A stretch of DNA of 64,000 nt from Azorinus chamasolen (lineage: Eukaryota > Mollusca > Bivalvia > Cardiida > Solecurtidae), in assembly GCA_963576725.1 (NCBI GenBank), contig OY755237.1:67180269-67244268 (forward strand). The letters are read 5' to 3'. A model generated the notes under the pieces. The model was not told the DNA's origin, ran no database searches, and worked only from the letters and a program-made list of their open reading frames with translations. This document shows positions 1 to 10,163 of the stretch, piece after piece; the first letter of the stretch is position 1; every line of letters starts with the position of its first letter. The translations under genes were made by a program, and so were the position numbers.

Positions 1-140
1 CATTTTACTTTTGAAAGCATAATCACAGTAAGAAACAATTTGCTTCCAGATGTGCCACCGATTTACTCGGCATATCTACTGCATTCAGACTGTTTCCAAA
101 GGTGGTCTCAGGTTAGCCACTGGCAGCAAAAGAGTTTAAA
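1..140. repeat. Degenerate B-family foldback remnant
   Basis: A weak palindrome around 30-110 keeps the B pattern (TTGCTTCCAGATG, CCGATTTACTCGGC, GACTGTTTCC) and ends in CAGCAAAAGAG, like the B right end. Many substitutions, so an old copy. Confidence 0.4.
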
Positions 141-589
141 AAGGAGAAAAATAAAAGATAAAAGTCACACCCTTGTGGTAAACCCATATCATTTTAAAAG
201 CAATCTGATCCGACAGTTAGAAGACCAGCGTGTTGATAGCTAATGCATTTATCTTTTTTGAAGGCTGCTGCACCCAGGATAACGGTCAATGTGTGCATTT
301 CCTTTGATCTTACACCGTTGGGCCCAGGGGTCCCGTACTTGTCAATTCTTTTTCGTGAAAAATTCAAAATGCACTCTCATGTACCCTGACAGTATGTGAT
401 ATGGGGCTCATTGAGGCGCAGTAATTTATAGTAAATGTTGGCTCGCTCAATAAAATCCACATATAATCAGCTAATTGGCGTCACATCCCATTACGGACGA
501 CCTCTGTGATTAACGACGTCAGCTTGATAGAAATACCGGAACTGGAAACTTTCACAACATGTGTAGTGATACATTTCAGAACAATTTTG
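141..589. other. No recognisable feature
   Basis: AT-rich sequence. I see no coding pattern, hairpin or family end here. Confidence 0.4.
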
Positions 590-675
590 TATCGTAAATT
601 TTGGAAGGACTGAACTTTTAGTTCGAGTTATTCCGAAGTTCGAGTTATCCGAAATCGAGATATCGAAGTTCAACT
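590..675 (-). repeat. Solitary pogo-like terminal repeat
   Basis: Read on the minus strand it starts CAGTTGAACTTCGATATC and holds two TTCGAGTTATCCGAA-like subrepeats next to a TA. CAGT plus TA is typical of pogo/mariner ends. Its partner end is absent, so it is a fragment. Confidence 0.4.
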
Positions 676-836
676 GTACTAGAACCCCTCTAAAACATAC
701 GTTAAAATTAGTATAAAAGTCGGTATTGGAGACAGGTGGAGCTTTCTGCATGACTTTCATCCTGCATTAAGCAGCCACCTGCCTAAAAGTATCTGCATTC
801 TTCTCTACTAGAATTCCGATTTAGAAGGATTTAACT
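676..836. repeat. C-family element with left hairpin arm deleted
   Basis: The left end resembles TAGAACCCCTCTAAA. Only the right hairpin arm remains (GAGCTTTCTGCATGAC to GCAGCCACCTGCC), followed by a decayed right end near GATTTAGAAGGATTT. Confidence 0.6.
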
Positions 837-852
837 TTAGTTAATTCTACTG

Positions 853-1067
853 TTAAACATTTCGCTGCCAATGTCGGATCTGTAATAACCTATGCAAACA
901 GTTTGGATCCAGATGAGACGCCGAGTAACTCGGCGTCTCATCAGGATCCATACTGTTTGTTACTGTTACTATGTTTTTGAAATAAAAATGAAGAAAATCA
1001 AAAGAATGAAATTTTGTAGTAGACGACAAAGTTAGCAGACGACAGAGTTTGGCAGCGAAAGGGTTAA
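853..1067. mobile_element. B-family TTAA MITE, complete
   Basis: Bounded by TTAA at 853-856 and 1064-1067, with inverted ends TTTCGCTGCCA and TGGCAGCGAAAGGG-like. The hairpin is at 895-959, centred on GCCGAGTAACTCGGC. GTAGACGACAAAG and GCAGACGACAGAG form an internal direct repeat on the right side, as in other B copies. Confidence 0.8.
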
Positions 1068-1169
1068 ATCATATTACTTATCAGCTGAAATAAGTATCTA
1101 CTCCTTTGTTCACCTTTAGTCTGTCGCCTATTTCAGTTTTCAACTTTGATTTGTCTTGCATTTGTAACC

Positions 1170-1380
1170 TTTTATCTCATGCATAGTCATGTAAGAAATA
1201 TTGACTTCATGAATATTATCAATTAATAACTAGATGAATTGTTATAATTGTATATGAACATAGAGACAGAAACTGTTTAATCAATACTGTTGCTTAAGCA
1301 AACAGAGCAGACCCTGATCAGACTGCACCTACAGGAGCCGCCTGATCTTGGTTTTATCTAAGAACCATAGCGTTAAACAT
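1170..1380. repeat. A-family MITE, degenerate
   Basis: The left part keeps CATGTAAGAAATATTGACTTC and GAATATTATCAATTAAT. The hairpin starts at AAACAGAGCAGACCCTGATC near 1299, but its right arm is badly decayed. Confidence 0.6.
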
Positions 1381-1460
1381 CAAACACAAATACAGTATCA
1401 GTGTTTAATAGTTTAGATCCTGATAAGACTATGCTAATTTTACTGTATGATGTATAATTA

Positions 1461-1669
1461 TGCAGAGTAAAACCATTCTAAATCGGAATTTTAGTAGAGA
1501 AGAGTTTAGAAACTTTTAGGCAGGTGGCTGCTTAATGCAGGATGAAAATCTTGCAGAAAGCCCATTAAGGAGCTTTCTGCATGACTTTCACCCTGCATTA
1601 AGCTGCCACCTGTCTCCAAGACCGATATTTATACTTAATTCAAAGTCCGGTTTATAGCGATTTACTGTA
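1461..1669. mobile_element. C-family MITE
   Basis: Inverted ends CAGAGTAAAACC and GATTTACTG, the latter followed by TA. The hairpin core runs about 1515-1610 from AGGCAGGTGGCTGCTTAATG to CATTAAGCTGCCACCTG. Its apex GCCCATTAAGGAGC is altered from the family GCTCCTATAGGAGC. Confidence 0.75.
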
Positions 1670-1839
1670 CATGAGTGTAGCCTACTAGCTGGCGACAATT
1701 TTAAAAGCGAACACATTTATTATTTTTACTGTCATATAAGTAAATAAGTAATAATGATAGTAACTAAAAGTCATCTCCAGACATCCAGTCTAGTATGAAC
1801 GACACAATATAATGCATTTCTGATACCAAATGAAAGTTT

Positions 1840-1965
1840 TATTTTCGCATTAACCTTTTAACTGTTAATTCCTTATTAAATCTCTACAAACACTTCGAAT
1901 CTGTATGAAACACCAAGTAACTCGGCGTCTGATCTGGATCGAAACAAACACGCACTCCAATTGTG
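1840..1965. repeat. B-family relic
   Basis: ACACTTCGAATCTGTATGA..CCAAGTAACTCGGCGTCTGATCTGGATC is a decayed B hairpin. One arm is better kept than the other. Confidence 0.45.
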
Positions 1966-2149
1966 TTTTGTAGAGAATGGGGGTAGCATTTGTTTAGTAG
2001 GAGCTGAGCAGACATGAGTTTAGGAAGACGAACACGTGCGTAGATATATATAAGCTACACTCACGTGTACAATAGAGTGCCTCTGGAGCGACACACTTAC
2101 TGAATAAGCATGGGAGTCTTTAAAGCAGATCTTTGCGAAATCCAGGGCG

Positions 2150-2230
2150 AAAGCTATAAAGAAAGCTTCAAATTATTATCTTTCTGCATTAATTCCGTCC
2201 TTCATTAAGCTACCACCTGTCTCTACGGCC
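2150..2230. repeat. C-family hairpin relic
   Basis: GCTTCAAATTATTATCTTTCTGCATTAATT..CATTAAGCTACCACCTGTC keeps the C right arm. The left arm is largely lost. Confidence 0.4.
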
Positions 2231-2349
2231 CAGATCCAGGTACCGGTATCTAATTGATGGTCGCAATAGAGGGGGGCAGCTGTATAGACTTCAAACAACA
2301 ATCAAAACGACGATAATATCTTCATCCCGAGCGACAGGTAATTATACCT

Positions 2350-2550
2350 TTAATCCATTGAATACGGGAAACCAGTGGACTAGTTTTTGCAAACAGTGTA
2401 GACCCAGATCAGAGGGCTCCTCTAGAGGAGCCCTCTGATCTGGGTCTACAATGTTTGTCATTGAAACTCGTCCATCAATTATAAGCCTCCCATATTTAAT
2501 GACCATAAACACTGATGGGACATTCCACTTTAAATATTCAGCAATCAAAG
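2350..2550. mobile_element. A2-family MITE
   Basis: The hairpin at 2389-2458 is nearly perfect: GCAAACAGTGTAGACCC..GAGGGCTCCTCTAGAGGAGCCCTC. It is flanked by TTGAATACGGGAAAC on the left and CACTTTAAATATTCAGC on the right, as in the A2 copies near 26.2 and 40.0 kb. The TTAA ends are decayed. Confidence 0.65.
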
Positions 2551-2940
2551 TATAAATTCAGTAGATAAATAGGCAAAACATATGGTTTTCAATAACAACT
2601 TTCCATTGTATTATGTATTTAAACGACATAACACTTTCTCGAATACATTGCATACCCTTTTCGAAACTGAAACCGCCCCGCTTTCAAAATAGTCATGTGT
2701 GAAAAATATTTCAAAATTATAACAATTCATTGGTTTTCTGAAAAATTCACATTTAGAGTGAGACATACGCAATACTGATGAGAAATCGAATTTCAAAGCG
2801 AACGCTCTGGAACGAGACTATTTCACCGAATTTTGTCGCTTGCCTTCTCTTGTATAAAGTAAGTATGTAATAAAACTTTCAAAATATTGTCAGATTATTT
2901 GTTTGATCGTCGGCTTTGCTATATTTTATTCATAAAAACA
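2551..2940. other. No recognisable feature
   Basis: AT-rich. Open frames here are short and have no recognisable composition. Confidence 0.4.
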
Positions 2941-3152
2941 TACAATAAAACCCCTATATAGCCACCACTAACTGCATAACAATGGTAAGTTTTAAAAGCA
3001 GGTAGTTGCTTAATGCAGGACGATAGTAATGCAAAAAGCTCCTGTTGGAGCTTTTTGCAATAACTTTCGTCTTCCATTAAGCTGCCACCTGTATTCAAAA
3101 CACCAGAATGAGACAATTGTCTAGAAGTTGTTGTAGAGATTTTCTATTGTAT
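2941..3152. mobile_element. C-family MITE
   Basis: Ends CAATAAAACCCC and GATTTTCTATTG next to TA. The hairpin from AGCAGGTAGTTGCTTAATGC to GCATTAAGCTGCCACCTG-like sequence has apex GCTCCTGTTGGAGC, two changes from the common apex. Confidence 0.75.
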
Positions 3153-3244
3153 ATTTAACGACTTAATCTTTCAAAAAAGAACTTAAATCTATCATAAAGA
3201 GCTCTTAAAATTTCATTAATAAGATGATACACTAATGTATCTTT

Positions 3245-3441
3245 TCCCGCTTGTACCCGACTCGCGTTTGCAAACAGCTTGAATCCAATGCAGACACCGA
3301 GTAATTCGATGTCTTATCATGAACCAAGCTAGTTGAGACTTGGTCAATAGTTTCTAAAAAGCTTGTTTAAATCGAAAGTTGTCAAAATTCCACCAGATCG
3401 AAATTTGAGCAAACATTATTTTTACAGCAGGATAAAAGGTT
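3245..3441. repeat. B2-variant MITE, degenerate hairpin
   Basis: The hairpin from GCAAACAGCTTGAATCC is strongly decayed. The tail GGTCAATAGTTTCTAAAAAGC..ATCGAAATTTGAGCAAAC..CAGGATAAAAGGTTAA matches B2 copies at 40.7 and 43.1 kb. Confidence 0.6.
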
Positions 3442-3654
3442 AATAACACACATTGGTGATACAAGAATACCATCAGATATCATCTCACAGCATTAACACA
3501 TGAAGGGGTTTTGTTGAATGATTCCTTTGAAATGTTTCTCTCTTTCTTACTAACTTAAGTTGTTTTGATCTTGTATTTGATCTTTGTTATCATATAACCA
3601 TTACTTTAGCTATGAATAATATTGTGCCGCTATCTGGGGGAAAATGAGGTCTTA

Positions 3655-3813
3655 CTGAATTGTAAACAGTGTAGACCCAGACCAGACGCCGCGTCTGAGA
3701 CTTAGAAACTGTAGTAAGTTGTTATCTGTCTATGTTCCTGTATAAAAACTGATTTAACTAATATTCATGATGTCATTATTTCTTACATGAATATTCATGG
3801 AGTAAAGGGTTAA
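3655..3813. repeat. A-family MITE, core mostly lost
   Basis: The right half is intact (TTCATGATGTCATTATTTC, TACATGAATATTCATGG, AAAGGGTTAA at 3806-3813). The core is reduced to GTGTAGACCCAGACCAGACG. Confidence 0.65.
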
Positions 3814-4042
3814 ACTCTTTATCTCGTGCATATTAATGATACCAATAAAGACAGTATGAACATTACTCAGCTGATTTTTTTATAATCATATTACGAACAA
3901 GGGAATCTGTATCATCGCAGAAATTGTAGACTCAGATTTATACTGTAACATCAGCAAACAGAGCAGACCCTGATCAGACGGCTCCTACAGGAGCCGTCTG
4001 ATCTGGGTCTACTCTGTTTTCAAAGGTGTGAAAGTGCGTTAA
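3810..4042. mobile_element. A-family MITE sharing a TTAA with its neighbour
   Basis: The left TTAA at 3810-3813 is also the right end of the preceding A copy, so the two abut head to head. Hairpin 3953-4021 with apex GCTCCTACAGGAGC. The right end has decayed to GTGCGTTAA. Confidence 0.75.
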
Positions 4043-4528
4043 ATTATGAAAGCGTGATATCACTACCTGTAGACCAGACAGGCTAGACGCCCAGATGCCT
4101 TTATTTCACAAAATGGCCAATTTGATTGACGGTCTATCTGCATACACACTGTATTACAATAATTATTTGTATTTTTATGTAGCGAAATTGGAGAATTATC
4201 ATATTATTTGGTAAGGATATTTTAGTATGTAGAAAAAAATATATTTTAATCTAGATCTAAATTTAAAATTGCTATTTTCGTTGGTTTCCGAACCAGCTGT
4301 TCAAAATTTATAGGGTTAATCTTCAGCCGTCTATGATATGGTTTGCCTGAAAGTGTTGTCTGCTTTAAACTTGTCGTCTGCAATATTATTGAGTCATTTC
4401 ATATGGAGGATTATCAAGAGGAATGCCGAACAATTTGCATACAATGTAGAGCTTCTTCGCGCCTTATTTGGAACCAAACAACTTTTTTTGGTGAATTCTC
4501 CATACAGTCTCTTTTCCCTTACCCTAGT
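4043..4528. other. Unassigned, with faint B-like flank motifs
   Basis: No gene. GTTGTCTGCTTTAAAC and TTGTCGTCTGCAATA near 4355-4385 resemble the direct repeats that flank B hairpins, but no B hairpin follows. Confidence 0.35.
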
Positions 4529-4769
4529 TTAACCCTTTCCTTCATATAAACGTGTTTTCACGAATTTGCAAACATAGTAAACACAGACCAGACGGCTCCT
4601 ATAGGAGCATAGGAGTCGTCTGATCAGGATCTGCTCTGTTTGCTAATTGCAGTTCCTTTTTAAACATTGTTCCCCCTTCCATATTTAAATGTAACTATTT
4701 TGTCCATGAATATTCAGTAGGTATTGAAATTTGAATAAAACCATACATATAAAACAGAGAAAGGGTTAA
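4529..4769. mobile_element. A'-type MITE
   Basis: TTAA at 4529-4532 and 4766-4769. Hairpin 4565-4643, with the apex expanded by a duplicated GGAGCATAGGAG. The right end carries TGAATATTCAGTAGGTATTG, the A' variant of the A terminal region. Confidence 0.75.
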
Positions 4770-4965
4770 AAAAAATAATGTCTTCTCAAATTTGTATCTG
4801 GTGTAGGTTTGACTACTTCCGGTTCGACCAAGGGTTTGGCAAACTATTGATCTAGTGTCAAACTACTTGAATCCTGAAGAAACGCCGAGTTACTCGGCAT
4901 CTCATCTGGATACATCCTGTTTACATACGCGAGTCAGTGTGCGGTTAGCAGAAGAAGGGTCAAAA
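4766..4965. repeat. B2-variant MITE
   Basis: Starts on the TTAA shared with the preceding A'. TAATGTCTTCTCAAATTTG and TTGACTACTTCCGGTTCGAC match the B2 copy at 59.6 kb. Hairpin about 4852-4924 with CCGAGTTACTCGG. Confidence 0.6.
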
Positions 4966-4982
4966 ATAACTGTATCGCCGCT

Positions 4983-5197
4983 TTAACCCATTCCCTCATA
5001 TTGACGACTTTTGGCGACTCTGTAAAAGTATTGTGATAAATAGAGCATTTGCTCCTATAGGAGCAACTGCTCTATTTATCACAATGGTTTCAAAACTACA
5101 CAATTCTAAACTCTTCATTTTCTCTAGTTACAACTCCTTTTCGGTAGATTTATTCAATGAGGGTGGGTCTTAAATAGCCTATGAGGTAATAGGTTAA
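4983..5197. mobile_element. D-family TTAA MITE
   Basis: TTAACCCATTCCCTCATATTG on the left and TGAGGTAATAGGTTAA on the right. The hairpin 5031-5086 (ATTGTGATAAATAGAGC..) carries apex GCTCCTATAGGAGC. One arm has a substitution (GCAACTGC for GCAAATGC). Confidence 0.8.
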
Positions 5198-5370
5198 GCG
5201 GAATCTGTGACAAACTTTGCAAACAGATTGGATCCAAATGCGATGCCGAGTAACTCGGCGTCTCATCAGTAGCCAAACTGTTTCAAAATCAAACGATATT
5301 GAAGAAAATTGTCTTTGAAACCTGAAGCAGACGATGACTTTAGCAAACGATTTTTTTGGCGATAAATTGC
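5194..5370. repeat. B-family MITE, right end decayed
   Basis: Begins on the TTAA that ends the D copy. Hairpin 5215-5286 centred on CCGAGTAACTCGG, followed by GAAGCAGACGATGAC and TTTGGCGATAAATTG, which resemble the B right flank. Confidence 0.6.
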
Positions 5371-5556
5371 ACGCGGTGTCTCTTGACGTGCATTGCATTT
5401 TCAGAGAATGGAACGTGCGTGGGACAGTAGAGAGCACAGAGAGGTGTGGAGGCAATAAGAGATTATAACTCGCTACGTCATGAAGAAAAACAAACTAACC
5501 AGATAGATCACTGAGTGGAATTTATTTATAGAACCCACCCAGTGTGAAAAGGTTAA

Positions 5557-5672
5557 ACTTACTAGAGTATTCTAAATGACAAATAGTGCAGACCCAGCTA
5601 ATAGGGTTCCGCTAGTCTACACTGTTTGCAAATGACAGTGTATGTGTGCCCCACCCACATACAAAGGGTGAA
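5557..5672. repeat. A2-like fragment
   Basis: AAATAGTGCAGACCCAGC..TAGTCTACACTGTTTGC is an A2-type hairpin with a shortened centre, ending near CAAAGGG. Confidence 0.45.
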
Positions 5673-5673
5673 A

Positions 5674-5910
5674 CCATTTCCCAGTTCTGTGTTTATTTTA
5701 AATGTCAATACCTACTGAATATTCATGGACAATAGTTACAAAGAAATATTGAAAAAGGAAAATTTAAGTCATTTAGAAGGTTAAGAAACAGATCTTTCAA
5801 TTACTATTAGAAAGCAGATCCTGATCAGACGGTTCCTATAGGAGCCGTATGATCTGGTCTACTCTGTTTGGAAATGTATGAAAACACGTTTATATGAAGG
5901 GAAGGGTTAA
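5674..5910. mobile_element. A'-type MITE, inverted
   Basis: CAATACCTACTGAATATTCATGG on the left is the reverse of the A' end. Hairpin 5808-5871 with apex TTCCTATAGGAGC. Right end GGGAAGGGTTAA at 5907-5910. Confidence 0.75.
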
Positions 5911-5959
5911 ATCATATCACGCTACAAATAGATGTAACTGCTTCAACCCACATCTACCG

Positions 5960-6075
5960 CGAATTACTTAATTACTTAAACTATTGACCGAGTGTCAAAC
6001 AGCTCGGGTCTTTGCTGAGATGCCGAGCTACTCGGTGTCAGAACTGAATTTAATATTTTGCAAATACGAATAATG
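5960..6075. repeat. B2 relic
   Basis: AAACTATTGACCGAGTGTCAAACAGC and GATGCCGAGCTACTCGGTGTC mark a B2 hairpin whose right arm has decayed. Confidence 0.5.
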
Positions 6076-6161
6076 AGTTCCAACAAAATAGGATTTGGCT
6101 GAGAAACAAGAACTATCTGTAGACGAGTAGTCCTCTTATGTGTGCCTCTGAAGTAGCATGT

Positions 6162-6330
6162 TTAACCCTTCACTCCATGAATATTCATGTAATAAATAAT
6201 GACGTCATGGAACATTAATTAGAATAATTGCCATACGGACATATGACTTTTTGTCCCCGGCCGAAACTGAAGAATCACATTTATATTCTATTATAAGTAA
6301 ACAGAGCAGGCCCTGATCAGACCCACGTGC
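6162..6330. repeat. A-family MITE truncated inside the hairpin
   Basis: Intact left end TTAACCCTTCACTCCATGAATATTCATG and ATGACGTCATG. It stops after the first hairpin arm (AGCAGGCCCTGATCAGACCC), where unrelated sequence begins. Confidence 0.65.
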
Positions 6331-6569
6331 ATAACATACAATTAATGTCAATTGCTATTCGATTTCTCTTATTAAATTCACCAAACAGCGATTCTGTGAA
6401 ATCTCTAGAAACAAAGCAAATGAAAAGCAAAGAAAGTTATGGTTATTTAGAATGCTAAAACTGTCAAAGTCACATATTTTCTCCCCAATTTGGTCAATGT
6501 GATCGCATACGATAAATCTTTTTTTCTTTTCAAAATGAGTTATCTCCCTTAGACTCCTATGTTGAGTGG

Positions 6570-6757
6570 CTTAACAAATCGCCTTTTGCTGACACAGTAA
6601 ATTATGTGATTCGACCAGTGGTCGTTTGATCAGGGTCTATTCTGCTTGCTTATGGACTGAATGTACAGAGTGCTTATGTTCATATACCATTATAAATATT
6701 TAACTGCTAAATATTCCTGCTGTCATAATTCATGAATATTCATCAGGTAAAGGGTTA
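6570..6757. repeat. A-family right part
   Basis: TTTGATCAGGGTCTATTCTGCTTGC leads into the A right half and ends TTCATGAATATTCATCAGG..AAAGGGTTAA at 6754-6757. The left hairpin arm is unrecognisable. Confidence 0.6.
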
Positions 6758-6801
6758 AGATATCATACGTGCAAAAAAAGCATTCAAACAAAATGAGGGG
6801 G

Positions 6802-7010
6802 TACAGTAGAACCTGTCTTAAGTGGCCATTAAAAAGAAGAAGAATTGTGTGTATGTAAGGCAGGTCACAGATTAATGCAGGTCAAAAGTAATGCAGAAAG
6901 CTCCTATAGGAGCTTTCTGCATTACTTTTGCCCTGCATTAAGCAACGACCTGCTTTTTAAGACTGCTATGCTCAATAAGTGAATGTCCGCTTAGGACATG
7001 TTCTACTGTA
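6802..7010. mobile_element. C-family MITE, complete with TA duplication
   Basis: TA at 6802-6803 and 7009-7010 flank inverted ends CAGTAGAACCTGTCTTAAG and GACATGTTCTACTG. The hairpin has a perfect inner part, GTAATGCAGAAAGCTCC and its complement, with apex GCTCCTATAGGAGC. Confidence 0.85.
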
Positions 7011-7059
7011 TTATTTCCTATGCGGCTCCGTGTTTGTAGATGCTTTACTTCCGATTCTG

Positions 7060-7182
7060 TCAAGCGTTTGAGTAACTATTGACCATGTGCCAAACAACTT
7101 TGATCCAGGTGAGATGCCAAGTCACCCGGCGTCTCATCAGGATCCAAACTGTTTTGCAAATGTTAATCAGACAAAGGCTTAA
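7060..7182. repeat. B2-type copy
   Basis: GAGTAACTATTGACCATGTGCC precedes a B hairpin (TTTGATCCAGGTGAGATGCC..GGCGTCTCATCAGGATCC) and a tail ending in GGCTTAA. Confidence 0.55.
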
Positions 7183-7368
7183 CATATCTTTCTTACTTAT
7201 CATTCATTTCTGCGAAAATGGCCGCTTCAAAATAAAAGACATTCCATTTTGCTTCTTCTATTTGTCTATTTTGACAGTCACATTATCTCCACATTAACAC
7301 TGTTCTGAGAGATATTTCTGCAACAGTTCTTTTTCCGATGCGGCTTTTGCGGGTAAAAAGCTGGTAAT

Positions 7369-7442
7369 AGAAACAGTACATACCCTGATCGATGGGATCC
7401 TTCAGGAATCCTCTGGTCTGGATCTACACTGTTTACTTATGT
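7369..7442. repeat. A2-like hairpin, degenerate
   Basis: AAACAGTACATACCCTGATCG..GGTCTGGATCTACACTGTTTAC. Similar to the copy at 21.2 kb. A short C scrap (GTTAATGCAG..GCTCCTAAGGGAGC) follows at 7450-7490. Confidence 0.45.
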
Positions 7443-7559
7443 CCCCTTTGTTAATGCAGACCACAGTAATGCCTAACGCTCCTAAGGGAGCACCAGCCTA
7501 CTAAATTGGTCTCTAATACCAAGAATTATACACATGAAACATAAAAAACTCTTAATGAC

Positions 7560-7735
7560 AGTAGCCTATGCAAATAGCTTGGATCTTGATCAGACACCGA
7601 GTATCTCGGTGTCTGATCAATATCCAAGCTGTTTGACATCCAGAACGTATTAATTCTGCAATTTGTTTTAATAAATGTGCTTGAAATATGAGATCGCAGA
7701 CGAAAATCTTGCAGACGACAGTTGTCAGTTGACAG
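7560..7735. repeat. B-family copy
   Basis: Hairpin 7568-7636 (AGCTTGGATCTTGATCAGACACCGAG and its partner). On the right AGATCGCAGACGAAAATC and TTGCAGACGACAG form the characteristic direct repeat. Confidence 0.65.
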
Positions 7736-7786
7736 CCGGTTATTGTATGGTCGCTGTATACAGGTGCTACTCTATAATAAGTCATC

Positions 7787-8066
7787 TTAACCCATTCCTT
7801 CATATAAACGCCTTTTCACAGCTTTACAAACAGAGAAGACCCAGATCAGACGGCTCCTACAGGAGCCGTCTGGTCAGGATCTGCTCTGTTTACTTATAAT
7901 ATAAATATGATTCCTCCTGATCAGGGTCTACCCTGTTTGCTTATGGAATGATACTAGATCTGACTACAGTTTCTACCAATACCAAAACAACCCCTCTGTA
8001 CATATGCACTTATAATATGCATGATGCCATTATATATATATGTATATGCAACAGGGAATGGGTTAA
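7787..8066. mobile_element. A-family MITE with internal half-hairpin duplication
   Basis: TTAA at 7787-7790 and 8063-8066. Main hairpin 7824-7893. Directly after it a second right arm (CTCCTGATCAGGGTCTACC..TTTGCTTATGG) is repeated before the normal right half resumes. The duplication lengthens this copy. Confidence 0.8.
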
Positions 8067-8253
8067 CCCTATATCATACTCAAACGTCTGCAAATAGTTT
8101 CGTCTGCTTCGATTCTATTATTTTCACTTTCATATCCTCTGTAACATTCTTAGATTGTCAAACAGTTTGGATCCTGATGAGACACAAGGTCACACGACGT
8201 TAATATATAAATCGAAACATTTTGCAGAGGTCTGCCCCTTTGTGTGGAAAAGT
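8063..8253. repeat. B-family MITE with right hairpin arm missing
   Basis: Starts on the TTAA shared with the preceding A copy. AACGTCTGC and TTTCGTCTGCTTCGATTC are the B left repeats. Only AAACAGTTTGGATCCTGATG remains of the hairpin. Confidence 0.6.
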
Positions 8254-8593
8254 TAATAAAGTCACGTTTTATGCGTTTTCACATATTTTCGGTACTTTTT
8301 TTTCTTTTGGGCTGTCAGATAAGGGCTGTCGCGGATAATTTGGGTAACCCAGTGAACCCACGTATTGACTTACCGGATAACATTTAAATGCCCGAAAGTT
8401 GTCGTCTGCTTCATATTTGTCATATACCCTTGAACAACTCTTCCTATTTACTCGTTTTAAATTTCAACGGAAATCATTATCGCCGTACAAGTGTAAACCA
8501 AGGCAGCTCGTAAATAAAGTTCGCTTTAAGTAAAATTCTTAAAACAATGTGCTTGTGTCAGCGGTCAGTACTCAAAATCTATTTCAACGATTT
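8254..8593. other. No recognisable feature
   Basis: AT-rich, no coding pattern. AAGGGCTGTCGCGGATAATTTG.. has a faint terminal-repeat look but no partner. Confidence 0.35.
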
Positions 8594-8812
8594 GTCCCTT
8601 TATTTGATGAATATGAATATAAGAAATATTGGCATCATGAATATTAATTAACTGAAATTTTACATGGTACGCGAACACAGGAATATTTGGCCATGTCAGA
8701 AACTATTGAGCCAGATCTATGTAATTCCGTAAGCAGACAAGGCAGACCCTGATCAGACACCTCCCACAAAGGCGTCAAACCACGCCTCTATCAGGTGAAG
8801 GGTTTAAAGATA
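8594..8812. repeat. A-family MITE, decayed hairpin
   Basis: Left part GATGAATATGAATATAAGAAATATTG; first arm GCAGACCCTGATCAGACACC; right end AGGTGAAGGGTTTAA. The second arm is largely gone. Confidence 0.6.
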
Positions 8813-8829
8813 GATTCATGCCATTTAAC

Positions 8830-9044
8830 ATAACTCTTTCGCTGCCAATGTCGCATCTATGATTACCTATGCAAACTGTTTGGATCCAGATGAGACGCCG
8901 AGTAACTCGGTGTCTCATCAGGATCCAAACTGCGTGTTACTGTGACTATGGTTTTAAAACAAAAATGAAGAAAAATTAAAAAAAAATGAAAATGGTAGTA
9001 GACGACAAAGTCAGCAGACGACAGAATTTGGCAGCGAAAGAGTT
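8830..9044. mobile_element. B-family MITE
   Basis: Very like the copy at 853-1067: ends CTCTTTCGCTGCCAATGTC and TTTGGCAGCGAAAGAG. Hairpin 8872-8938, and the GTAGACGACAAAG / GCAGACGACAG repeats. Confidence 0.75.
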
Positions 9045-9059
9045 TACCTTAGTCAATCC

Positions 9060-9180
9060 AAGCGCTAACAGTTTGGACCCAGATGAGACGCCAGGTAACT
9101 CGGCGCCTCATCAGGATCTAAGCTGTTTGACAACTTTTCTCAAAAGCTAGAACGAACCGGAAATACGTAAATACATGTAT
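9060..9180. repeat. B2-type copy
   Basis: Hairpin ACAGTTTGGACCCAGATGAGACGCC..CGCCTCATCAGGATC at 9069-9128, followed by the B2 tail ACTTTTCTCAAAAGCTAG. Confidence 0.55.
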
Positions 9181-9250
9181 TTAAGACCAGTTTTTGTCAC
9201 AACAGTTGTTTGACTATAGTCAGGGTAAAGAAATGAGACCATACATCCTT

Positions 9251-9461
9251 TAACCCTTTTGGTACCAGACAAATTTCATCTGCTAAGATTGTCGTCTGCT
9301 TCGGGATTGAAAGTAGCACTTTCTGTAATATGTTTCACAAAAACGTAATCAGAGTGTCAAACAGTCTTGATCCCGAGGAGATGCCGAGTTACTCGGCGTT
9401 TCCTTTGGATCCACACTGTCTGCGAAGGTTATCACGGACGCGGCTATGGGGGTGAAGGAGT
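9251..9461. mobile_element. B-family MITE
   Basis: TTAACCCTTTTGGTACCAG left; AAGATTGTCGTCTGCTTCG repeat; hairpin 9354-9426 with CCGAGTTACTCGG; right end GGGGGTGAAGGAGTTT is decayed. Confidence 0.65.
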
Positions 9462-9524
9462 TTGCCCTTTTGGCACTTAATAATGTTCGTCTGCAAACAG
9501 TGTCGTATGCTTTAATTTTCAATT

Positions 9525-9707
9525 CAGAGCTATAGATAAAGGTGCGTACCCACATACTAAAATCGTCATTTCTCCACCAAACCATATACTGTGACCATTC
9601 TTTGGAATCGTCTCTTCCAGACGATTCGAAAGAATGGTCACAGTATAGAGTTTGGTTGAAAAATAAAGGAGTTAATCTTGAAATAGTTTTACGCATCTTA
9701 TCTGGGT
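9525..9707. mobile_element. E-family foldback MITE
   Basis: Ends AGAGCTATAGATAAAGGTGC and ACGCATCTTATCTGGGTCTCT are inverted. The hairpin about 9578-9660 has arms ATACTGTGACCATTCTTTGG and complement. No clear target duplication, so the superfamily is open. Confidence 0.7.
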
Positions 9708-9759
9708 CTCTATTTCATGGTGGACTTTCCTTCAATTACAACTCTAAGACGTAAGAGAT

Positions 9760-9894
9760 GTACATGTCAAACATTTTGGATGCTGACGAGACGCTGACGA
9801 AACATCGTGTTATTCGACGTCTCATCTGGATCCATACTGTTTGCAATTCGCCGATTGCAGCAACCATTTTGAGTCGCTTTCCGGCGAGAGTTAA
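9760..9894. repeat. B-family copy with insertion in the hairpin
   Basis: AACATTTTGGATGCTGACGAG..GACGTCTCATCTGGATCC. The centre is disrupted by a short duplication (GACGAGACGCTGACGAAAC). It ends at GAGTTAA. Confidence 0.5.
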
Positions 9895-10130
9895 CCCGTC
9901 GAACACCAATAGTCGCCTGCTAAAACCAATCGTAACTACTTGCCGTATTCCGTCAGAGTTCGATAGAAATAGCCGAGGTGTTCCGAGTGCTGCTAAAACG
10001 TGTCGTCTGCTTCAATTCTCAAGTTGTATGTTTGCTTCGAACTCTCCTTTAAACTAAACAAAACAAAACATAAAAAACAGTGTCAGAGTGTCAAATGGTT
10101 TGGACCCTGATAAGACCCCATGTCACCTAG
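9891..10130. repeat. B-family left part, truncated
   Basis: TTAACCCGTCGAACACC left end and CGTGTCGTCTGCTTCAATTC repeat. The hairpin stops after TTTGGACCCTGATAAGACCC. Confidence 0.5.
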
Positions 10131-10163
10131 TTCAAAACTAGTTGAAAAGACAATCACAGTTTG